Shown here piece after piece: positions 1 to 4,586 of a DNA stretch of 5,009 nucleotides. The notes beneath the pieces are model-generated. The model was not told the DNA's origin and made no database searches. It saw nothing but the letters and a program-made list of their open reading frames with translations. Within the stretch, counting starts at the first letter, position 1; every line of letters starts with the position of its first letter. The stretch comes from Clostridia bacterium (GTDB lineage Bacteria > Bacillota > Clostridia > Oscillospirales > QAMX01), in NCBI GenBank assembly GCA_017547975.1, contig JAFYNU010000264.1, positions 1 through 5,009 on the forward strand, in the 5' to 3' direction. The translations under genes were made by a program, and so were the position numbers.

Positions 1-39
1 GAACTGCTCCGCAGGGTGGAAGTGTTTTTAAAGCAATAA
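1..39 (+). CDS. Possible C-terminal end of an unidentified gene, truncated by the window edge
   Basis: Frame 1 is open from the left edge to a TAA at 37-39 and reads ELLRRVEVFLKQ, which would make an amphipathic C-terminal helix. The stop lies six bases before a strong hairpin (46-69), as expected for the end of a transcription unit converging on trxB. Twelve open codons are not statistically meaningful alone, so the call rests on position and residue composition. No product can be inferred. Confidence 0.35.
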   Translation, partial: ELLRRVEVFLKQ

Positions 40-45
40 GAAAAG

Positions 46-69
46 GCCGTCACGCGCAAGCGTGACGGC
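46..69 (-). terminator. Rho-independent terminator of trxB, possibly bidirectional
   Basis: A perfect 10-bp GC-rich stem (46-55 pairs with 60-69) has a 4-base loop (56-59). On the minus strand the stem is followed by CTTTTCTTATT, an acceptable U-tract, and it starts 15 bases after the trxB stop. On the plus strand the stem is followed by TGATTTTAT, a weaker tract that could also end a convergent gene from the left. The plus-strand loop is GCAA, a GNRA-type tetraloop. Confidence 0.85.
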
Positions 70-84
70 TGATTTTATATGAAT

Positions 85-1008
85 TTATCCCAGTCTTGCA
101 ATATATTCCTCTGCCAGGTGGGCGGCAACGGCACCGTCGCCCACGGCGGTGACCACCTGCCGCAGAAGCTTGGTGCGCACGTCTCCAACAGCGTAGACCC
201 CGGGGATACCGGTCTCCGTGTCCTCTCCGGCTACGATATAACCCTTTTCGTCCAGGGGGAGGATGTCCTTCAGAAAATCGGTGGCGGGTTTGCGGCCGAT
301 GCTCACAAAGAAGCCGTCGGCGTTGACGGTTTGCCGCGTTCCGGTGAGCTTGTTTTCCACCACCGCCCCGGTGATGCGCTTGTCTACCACCCAATCCACC
401 ACCTGGGACTTCCACAGAAATTCCACGTTTTCGGCCTTCATCAGAGGTTCGTGGTAGATTTTGGTGGCCCGAAGGGTATCCCTGCGGTGGATCAGGATGA
501 CCTTTTCGGCCAGGCGGGAAAGGTAAAGGGCATCCGACACGGCGGAGTTGCCGCCGCCAACCACCACCACCGTTTTACCCTTGTAAAAGCGTCCGTCGCA
601 GTGGGCGCAGTAGTGGAGACCCCGGCCAATCAGGCTGTCCTCGCCGGGGATTCCCAGGGGGGCGGGATTGGCACCGGTGGCAATGACGACGGTTTTGGCC
701 AATAGGAGACCATCGGTGGTTTCCAGCCGCTTGGGGTTCCCCGAAAGGTCCAGGGAGGTGACTTCGGCGTATTGGGTAACTGCCCCAAACCGCTCGGCTG
801 ACTGCTGCATTTTCATACCCAGGGTGAAGCCATCGATGCCTTCCTCAAAACCGGGGTAGTTATCAATGATATCGGTGGTGGCCATTTGCCCGCCGGGGGA
901 GAGCCGTTCCACCACAAGGGTATCCAGCCCGGCCCGGGCGGCATAGAGGGCGGCGGTGTAGCCTGCGGGGCCGCCGCCGATGATGATGGTATCATAAATG
1001 TGTTCCAT
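85..1008 (-). CDS. trxB: Thioredoxin reductase (NADPH, FAD-dependent)
   Basis: This cytosolic flavoenzyme passes electrons from NADPH through FAD and a redox-active disulfide to thioredoxin, supporting thiol homeostasis. The 307-aa product is full length for low-molecular-weight TrxR. It has an N-terminal FAD-binding GGGPAG (11-16), GGQM and the ATG segment (IATGANP, about 109-115). The NADPH domain carries the redox pair C134/C137 in CAHCDG, a nucleotide-binding GGGNSA (151-156) and HRRD (174-177) followed by an Arg. The C-terminal FAD motif is VGDVRTKLLRQVVTAVGDGA. The intact GxGxxA and HRR motifs argue against the ferredoxin- or flavin-dependent TrxR variants of some clostridia, which lack NADPH-binding signatures. 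The start at 1008 has AGGAG at 1017-1021, 8 bases upstream. The CxxC interior is Ala-His rather than the common Ala-Thr. It is transcribed divergently from the flavoprotein gene and appears monocistronic, ending at the hairpin 46-69. Confidence 0.95.
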   Translation of the reverse strand: MEHIYDTIIIGGGPAGYTAALYAARAGLDTLVVERLSPGGQMATTDIIDNYPGFEEGIDGFTLGMKMQQSAERFGAVTQYAEVTSLDLSGNPKRLETTDGLLLAKTVVIATGANPAPLGIPGEDSLIGRGLHYCAHCDGRFYKGKTVVVVGGGNSAVSDALYLSRLAEKVILIHRRDTLRATKIYHEPLMKAENVEFLWKSQVVDWVVDKRITGAVVENKLTGTRQTVNADGFFVSIGRKPATDFLKDILPLDEKGYIVAGEDTETGIPGVYAVGDVRTKLLRQVVTAVGDGAVAAHLAEEYIARLG

Positions 1009-1040
1009 GGTATAAACTCCTTTTTGCTCTTCTTATTGAT

Positions 1041-1046
1041 ATAATA
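1041..1046 (-). promoter_or_regulatory. Predicted -10 element of the trxB promoter
   Basis: The minus strand reads TATTAT here (5 of 6 to the sigma-A -10 consensus), placing a start site near 1034 and a leader of about 26 bases before the trxB ATG. No convincing -35 hexamer occurs 16-18 bases upstream (candidates such as CAGTAT match poorly). The promoter would therefore need an activator or is miscalled. Two dyads sit in the spacer and -35 region (1047-1060 and 1068-1082). Confidence 0.45.
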
Positions 1047-1060
1047 CCCGAAATTTTGGG
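1047..1060. promoter_or_regulatory. Near-perfect 14-bp palindrome between predicted trxB promoter elements
   Basis: CCCGAAATTTTGGG equals its own reverse complement except for one symmetric position pair. It directly abuts the predicted -10 of trxB, where a bound protein would block or remodel the promoter. The regulator is not identifiable from sequence. Confidence 0.35.
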
Positions 1061-1067
1061 AGAATAC

Positions 1068-1082
1068 TGTGACGGGATCACA
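1068..1082. promoter_or_regulatory. Inverted repeat TGTGA-N5-TCACA, candidate CRP/FNR- or Rex-type operator
   Basis: Perfect 5-bp arms TGTGA (1068-1072) and TCACA (1078-1082) flank CGGGA. Its centre (1075) is about 41 bases upstream of the predicted trxB start site and about 59 upstream of the predicted start site of the divergent operon. CRP/FNR-family and Rex sites use similar arms, but as known they have a 6-base spacer. The 5-base spacer here weakens a specific assignment. Confidence 0.35.
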
Positions 1083-1107
1083 AAAAAGCAGGAAAGAATT
1101 GCTTTTT
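1083..1107. repeat. 8-bp inverted repeat overlapping the flavoprotein promoter -35
   Basis: AAAAAGCA (1083-1090) and TGCTTTTT (1100-1107) are exact inverted repeats separated by 9 bases. The right arm covers most of the predicted -35 hexamer (1099-1104), so this could be an operator. The stem is A/T-rich and would form only a weak RNA hairpin. Confidence 0.35.
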
Positions 1108-1127
1108 GCCGGCAGGAATGATAGAAT
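1099..1127 (+). promoter_or_regulatory. Predicted sigma-A promoter for the flavoprotein-acetyltransferase operon
   Basis: A -35 TTGCTT (1099-1104) and a -10 TAGAAT (1122-1127) are separated by 17 bases, the optimal spacing. The start site would be near 1134, giving a leader of about 26 bases with GGAGG at 1148-1152. It is divergent from trxB, with about 100 bases between the two predicted start sites. Confidence 0.6.
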
Positions 1128-1159
1128 AGAGAAAACAAACGTGATACGGAGGTACCCGC

Positions 1160-1777
1160 ATGAAGGTATTGATGCTGAATGGAAGCCCCAGAAAGAACGG
1201 CAATACCGCCCTGGCGCTTCATGAAATGGAAAAGGTGTTCCTTGCGGAAGGAATTGAATGCGAGATTGTGGAAGTTGGCAGTAAGGAAATTCGGGGATGT
1301 ATGGCCTGTGGCGGTTGCTTCGCCACCGGCAAATGTGTGTTTGACGACTTGGTGAACCAGGTGGCGGAAAAACTGGATGAATGTGACGGTCTTGTGGTGG
1401 GAAGCCCGGTGTATTACGCCGCTCCCAACGCCACTCTGTTGGCCCTCCTGGATCGGCTCTTTTATTCCAGCCAGACCGATAAGACCATGAAGGTGGGTGC
1501 CGCCGTGGTGGCCGCCCGCCGGGGAGGCTTGACCGCATCCTTTGACGTGCTGAATAAATACTTTACCATTTCCGGGATGCCGGTGGCCTCCGGTCAGTAT
1601 TGGAACGGCATCCATGGGGCCCGCCCCGGCGATGGGGAAGGGGACGCGGAGGGGTTGCAGATGATGCGGACCCTGGCCCGGAATATGGCATTTTTGATGA
1701 AGAGCATCGCCCTGGGCAAGGAGACCTACGGTCTGCCCGAAAAGGAGCCCCGGGTGGGTACCAATTTCATCCGATGA
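1160..1777 (+). CDS. Iron-sulfur flavoprotein / NADPH-dependent FMN reductase family protein
   Basis: This is a predicted cytosolic flavodoxin-fold redox protein of 205 aa. The N-terminal strand and FMN-phosphate loop are visible as LNGSPRKNGNT (6-16), and a second flavin-contacting segment is GSPVYYAAPNA (81-91). Between them is a compact cysteine cluster, C47-x2-C50-x2-C53-x5-C59, which matches the unusual [4Fe-4S]-binding motif of iron-sulfur flavoproteins (ISF). In that family the protein carries FMN plus a cubane cluster and shuttles electrons, for example from ferredoxin; its physiological acceptor is often unknown. The start at 1160 has GGAGG at 1148-1152, 7 bases upstream. The stop overlaps the start of the next gene's ribosome binding site, so the two are probably co-transcribed. 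Divergence from trxB suggests a link to redox or oxidative-stress physiology, which is inference. The exact substrate cannot be assigned. Confidence 0.85.
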   Translation: MKVLMLNGSPRKNGNTALALHEMEKVFLAEGIECEIVEVGSKEIRGCMACGGCFATGKCVFDDLVNQVAEKLDECDGLVVGSPVYYAAPNATLLALLDRLFYSSQTDKTMKVGAAVVAARRGGLTASFDVLNKYFTISGMPVASGQYWNGIHGARPGDGEGDAEGLQMMRTLARNMAFLMKSIALGKETYGLPEKEPRVGTNFIR

Positions 1778-1787
1778 GGAGGAGCGT

Positions 1788-2594
1788 ATGGCAGAGGAAA
1801 GAAGAAGTGTAACCCGCGACGACCTGAAGGAGGGTTTCCTGGCTTTGGGAATGACTGCGGGGATGAAGGTGATCGTACACTCCTCCCTGAAAAGCTTCGG
1901 CTACGTGGAAGGAGGCGCCGATACTGTCATCGACGTTTTGATGGAGATTCTGACCCCGGAGGGAACCTTGGTATTTCCCTCCTTTAACCACGAAGCCCCT
2001 TATAACAAGGGGGAAATCTACGACGTGCGCACCACCCCCACCACCAACGGCATCATTCCGGATACCTTTTGGCGGCGGAAAGGGGTGGTCCGCAGTATCA
2101 ACCCCACCCACGCCTTTGCGGCCTGGGGTAAGGACAAGGAACGCTATACCGCCGATCACCAGGCGACCTCCGCCATGGGAGCCGATTCCCCTCTTGCACG
2201 GCTGATGGCAGACGGCGGCTACTGCCTGCTATTGGGGGTGGGCTACCACAGCAACACCTTCCATCACCACGTGGAAACCATGGAGGGGGCTAAATGCCTG
2301 AAGCTTCGGGGGGAGGTATATCCGGTGCGTCTGGCGGACGGGAGTGAGCGGATGGCACACACCTGGTCCTGGCGAAACGGGGTCTGCCCGATTACAGATA
2401 TGGGGGCATACGTTCCCGGCATGGCGGCCATTGATAGGGTGGTCAAGATCGGGGATTCCACCATCAATTTCTACAAGCTTTCCGATGGGTACGAAGTGAT
2501 TGCCAAGTGCCTGCGGGAAGGGATTGACGGACATCCTCCCTGCAAGGATTGTCCCGTCCGCCCCCGGATTTGCAGGTGGAGTGTAACCGAATAA
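1788..2594 (+). CDS. AAC(3)-family N-acetyltransferase (Antibiotic_NAT fold)
   Basis: The 268-aa product belongs to the aminoglycoside 3-N-acetyltransferase family, acetyl-CoA-dependent enzymes unrelated to the GNAT fold. Recognisable family blocks are VHSSLKSFGYVEGG (30-43), LTPEGTLVFPSF (55-66), RSINPTHAFAAWG (102-114, related to the usual RSxHPxHSxAAxG, with Asn at the first His position) and LLLGVGYHSNTFHHHVE (147-163, with the conserved His and Glu probably H160 and E163). The C-terminus carries C241, C252, C255 and C262, including CKDCPVRPRIC, an arrangement reminiscent of a metal site. Many homologues in commensal Firmicutes are not proven resistance enzymes, so the substrate is open: an aminoglycoside, another amine, or an endogenous metabolite. 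Ten bases separate it from the upstream flavoprotein, with AGGAGGAG at 1777-1784, so the two form an operon. Transcription ends at the hairpin starting 5 bases after the stop. Confidence 0.85.
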   Translation: MAEERRSVTRDDLKEGFLALGMTAGMKVIVHSSLKSFGYVEGGADTVIDVLMEILTPEGTLVFPSFNHEAPYNKGEIYDVRTTPTTNGIIPDTFWRRKGVVRSINPTHAFAAWGKDKERYTADHQATSAMGADSPLARLMADGGYCLLLGVGYHSNTFHHHVETMEGAKCLKLRGEVYPVRLADGSERMAHTWSWRNGVCPITDMGAYVPGMAAIDRVVKIGDSTINFYKLSDGYEVIAKCLREGIDGHPPCKDCPVRPRICRWSVTE

Positions 2595-2599
2595 AAAAG

Positions 2600-2629
2600 A
2601 AAGACGAGAAACGCTTGCTTCTCGTCTTT
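2600..2629. terminator. Bidirectional Rho-independent terminator between convergent genes
   Basis: A perfect 11-bp stem (2600-2610 with 2619-2629) and an 8-base loop are followed on the plus strand by seven T (2627-2633, partly inside the stem). On the minus strand the stem is followed by C and six T (complement of 2593-2599). It lies in the 42-bp gap between the acetyltransferase stop (2594) and the enolase stop (2637) and can serve both units. Confidence 0.92.
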
Positions 2630-2636
2630 TTTTGCA

Positions 2637-3935
2637 TTATAACGTGACGGCACGCATGCCGGCATAGCGGGCATCGGTACCAAGGTCACGCTCAATTTCC
2701 AGGAGGCGGTTATATTTGGCAGTGCGTTCACCCCTGGCCGGAGCACCGGCTTTGATCAAAGGGGCTCCCAATCCGCAAGCCAGGTCGGCAAGCAGGCTGT
2801 CGCCGGTTTCTCCCGAACGGTGGGAGAGAATGGGTCGGCAACCAAAGCTCCGGGCAACGCGAATGGCTTCCCGGGTCTCGCTCAGGGTGCCGATCTGGTT
2901 GGGCTTGACAAGCAGGGTGTTGGCGTTGCCCGCCCCGGCAAATCGGCGGATTCGGTGGGGATTGGTGACAAAATAATCGTCCCCCACGATCAACAGACGC
3001 TTGCCAAGCTGTTTCATCAAAAGGGCCCAGCCTTCGTGATCGTCTTCGTTCATGCCATCCTCAATAGAAATCAAGGGGTATTTTTCCGCAAGATTCTTCC
3101 AGTAGGAGGCCATTTGGGCGGAGGTCATGCGTTTTTTGCCCTTAGGCAGGTAGTAGAGCTTGTCGATGGGGGAATACCAATCGGTGGTGGCGGCGTCGAT
3201 GGCCAGCATAAAATCCTTGCCGGGGGTAAATCCGGCGCTTTCGATGGCAAGGACCAGGTACTTCAATGCATCCTCATCCCGTTTCAGATTGGGGGCGAAG
3301 CCCCCTTCATCCCCCACGGTGGTGGCAAGATTCCCCTCCGCCAAAAGGCGTTTCAGGGTGTGATACACCTCGGCGGACATACGAAGACCCTCCGAAAAGC
3401 TTTCAGCCCCCACGGGAAGAATCATGAATTCCTGGATGTCCACATTGTTTTTGGCGTGGGCTCCCCCGTTGATCACGTTGAGCATGGGGACCGGCAACTC
3501 CACCGGACCGAACCCGCCCAAATAGCGATATAGGGGGATGCCGAGAGCCTTTGCTCCGGTGACAGCCGCCGCCAGGGAAGCCGCCAGAATGGCGTTGGCG
3601 CCCAATCGTTCTTTGTTTTCACTGCCATCCAGATCGCACAGGGCCCGATCCCAGGCGAGCTGGTCCAGGCAGTTGGCACCCTGGAGATGGACGGAAATCT
3701 CTTCCAGGGAAAGAATGGCCCCATCCACTCCCTTACCCAGGAAGCGGGTGGGGTCGTTATCACGTTTTTCGTGTGCCTCATGGCTGCCGGTGGAAGCTCC
3801 GGCGGGCACGTCGGCAGAGCCGGTAAAAAGGCGGCTGTTATATTCGGCGGTGAGCTGGCAGGTGACGGTGGGAGTCCCCCGAGAGTCCAAAATCCAATAA
3901 CCCTCCACCTTGCGGCACGGCATGGTTTGCAGCAT
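2637..3935 (-). CDS. eno: Enolase (phosphopyruvate hydratase), divergent form
   Basis: Enolase interconverts 2-phosphoglycerate and phosphoenolpyruvate in the cytosol with two Mg ions. The 432-aa product aligns end to end with the family. Metal ligands are D247, E292 and D319/D320; catalytic residues are E169, E210 (VGDEGG), K344 (VKPNQIGT), H372 (SHRSGET) and K395 (IKAGAP). Several signature positions differ from typical enolases as I know them. DSRGTPTV replaces DSRGNPTV, and the flexible loop reads PAGASTG, so Ala45 replaces the Ser that ligates the second Mg. KPNQ replaces K(V/F)NQ, GETGD replaces GETED, and GDDYF replaces GDDLF. Codons such as CTA, GGG, TTG and TAT are frequent, unlike the strongly biased tpiA nearby. 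The gene starts 21 bases after the 187-aa ORF and ends at the shared terminator. It may be a secondary enolase paralogue or a diverged sole enolase. Family membership is certain; full glycolytic activity is not. Confidence 0.85.
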   Translation of the reverse strand: MLQTMPCRKVEGYWILDSRGTPTVTCQLTAEYNSRLFTGSADVPAGASTGSHEAHEKRDNDPTRFLGKGVDGAILSLEEISVHLQGANCLDQLAWDRALCDLDGSENKERLGANAILAASLAAAVTGAKALGIPLYRYLGGFGPVELPVPMLNVINGGAHAKNNVDIQEFMILPVGAESFSEGLRMSAEVYHTLKRLLAEGNLATTVGDEGGFAPNLKRDEDALKYLVLAIESAGFTPGKDFMLAIDAATTDWYSPIDKLYYLPKGKKRMTSAQMASYWKNLAEKYPLISIEDGMNEDDHEGWALLMKQLGKRLLIVGDDYFVTNPHRIRRFAGAGNANTLLVKPNQIGTLSETREAIRVARSFGCRPILSHRSGETGDSLLADLACGLGAPLIKAGAPARGERTAKYNRLLEIERDLGTDARYAGMRAVTL

Positions 3936-3944
3936 AGATACAAT

Positions 3945-3950
3945 CCCTTC
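3945..3950 (-). promoter_or_regulatory. Ribosome binding site that sets the enolase start
   Basis: The minus strand reads GAAGGG here, 9 bases before the ATG at 3933-3935. A second in-frame ATG (3921-3923, residue M5) would give a leader closer to other enolases but has no Shine-Dalgarno sequence in front of it, so the upstream start is preferred. Confidence 0.65.
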
Positions 3951-3956
3951 TGATAC

Positions 3957-4520
3957 TCAGATAATAATGGACGTACCTTTCATTTCTTCGGGTTTTGCCA
4001 AACCGATCAGATCCAACAGTGTGGGGATCACATCGTTCAGCGTTCCTGCGGCCAGAGAGGCATCGGTACCGGTGAGGAACAGGTGCATATCGGTCCCCAG
4101 AATCATACAGAATACGGCAATGGAGCCCCCGTCGGATACGGTGTTGTAGACGTGACTGCACATATCGTAAATGGAACGGTTATACTCTTCGATGGGGGAG
4201 GTGTAGGGGTCCACCTTGTCAATAAAGTGGGCCACCAGCAGGTTGCTTTGGCGCTGGGTGTATTCGTAAATCAAAGAGTCCCGCATGATACGAATGGTCT
4301 TCACAGCGTTGTGGCGTTTGCGGAAAAAAGATCGGTCGGCAGCTTCAAAAAGTGAAAGCCGGATTTTGGAAGCAAAGTCCTTTAATACGTCCAGCTCTAT
4401 TTTACCCTTGTTTTCCAGGATAATATGCGGTTCTTTCTGGAAAAGAGACAATATTTTTTCTTCGTACATGGGGCTTTCTTTGATTTTTGCCAGAATCAAA
4501 ACGTTCGGGGTTGTCATCAT
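3957..4520 (-). CDS. Unknown 187-aa protein in the gpmI position, with a degenerate phosphoglycerate-mutase-like C-terminal half
   Basis: I do not recognise this as a characterised protein. Residues about 156-185 (AAGTLNDVIPTLLDL... PEEMKGTSI) closely resemble the C-terminus of cofactor-independent phosphoglycerate mutase (GpmI) and related alkaline-phosphatase-superfamily enzymes. Residues 94-135 also follow the GpmI pattern of a strand (LLVAHF), an acidic loop, a long helix and a GG turn (DGGSIAVF). The metal-binding motifs are missing: where GpmI has DMVGHTG this has DKVDPYTS (101-108), and where GpmI has TADHGNAE this has an FCMILGTDM-like stretch (137-145). PNVLILA (5-11) could correspond to the GpmI first strand without its Asp ligand. 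Residues 15-90 are charged, helical-looking and unassigned. At 187 aa it is about a third of GpmI length. It sits exactly between tpiA and eno, where gpmI often lies, with GGAGGT at 4527-4532. The uninterrupted frame and good ribosome binding site argue for an expressed gene. It is probably not an active mutase. Confidence 0.7.
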   Translation of the reverse strand: MMTTPNVLILAKIKESPMYEEKILSLFQKEPHIILENKGKIELDVLKDFASKIRLSLFEAADRSFFRKRHNAVKTIRIMRDSLIYEYTQRQSNLLVAHFIDKVDPYTSPIEEYNRSIYDMCSHVYNTVSDGGSIAVFCMILGTDMHLFLTGTDASLAAGTLNDVIPTLLDLIGLAKPEEMKGTSIII

Positions 4521-4526
4521 AAGGAT

Positions 4527-4532
4527 ACCTCC
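4527..4532 (-). promoter_or_regulatory. Strong ribosome binding site of the 187-aa gene
   Basis: The minus strand reads GGAGGT, 6 bases before the first ATG (4520) and 9 before a second consecutive ATG (4517). Either start is possible; the difference is one Met. It begins only 7 bases beyond the hairpin 4540-4574, leaving no room for a separate promoter. Confidence 0.75.
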
Positions 4533-4539
4533 GGTGAAA

Positions 4540-4574
4540 ATACAGCCCTTTCGGGAGGACCGAAAGGGCTGTAT
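4540..4574 (-). terminator. Strong hairpin after tpiA: terminator, attenuator or RNA-processing/stability element
   Basis: A perfect 15-bp stem (4540-4554 pairs with 4560-4574) has a 5-base loop (4555-4559). On the minus strand it starts 12 bases after the tpiA stop and is followed by only three or four U (TATTTTC) before the next gene's ribosome binding site. The stem is very stable but the U-tract is short, so partial termination with read-through, or 3'-end stabilisation of tpiA mRNA, is more likely than a complete stop. Confidence 0.75.
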
Positions 4575-4586
4575 GGAAGATTCATC

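Noticed and set aside
79..705. Long plus-strand ORF of 208 aa opposite trxB
   Set aside because: It lies wholly antisense to a clearly recognisable trxB, reads as low-complexity Gly/His-rich sequence, and has no good ribosome binding site or family resemblance.
1068..1082. Calling the TGTGA dyad a definite Rex or CRP site
   Set aside because: The spacer is 5 bases rather than 6, and the organism's regulators are unknown, so it is kept only as a candidate operator.
1083..1107. AAAAAGCA/TGCTTTTT hairpin as a terminator
   Set aside because: The stem is only 8 bp, almost all A/T, with a 9-base loop, and it lies upstream of the predicted transcription start of the plus-strand operon. An operator fits better.
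813..1615. Minus-strand ORFs of 241 and 207 aa across the trxB 5' end, intergenic region and flavoprotein gene
   Set aside because: They are antisense shadows of the flavoprotein and trxB coding regions, Pro/Arg- or Gly/His-rich, and they run through the promoter region.
2820..3533. Plus-strand ORF of 237 aa opposite enolase
   Set aside because: It is the antisense shadow of a well-conserved enolase frame, with no recognisable domain.
3957..4520. Treating the 187-aa ORF as a simple pseudogene of gpmI
   Set aside because: The frame is uninterrupted, with a strong ribosome binding site, tight spacing to eno and ordinary codon use. The length shortfall reflects missing domains, not stop codons or frameshifts that I can see.
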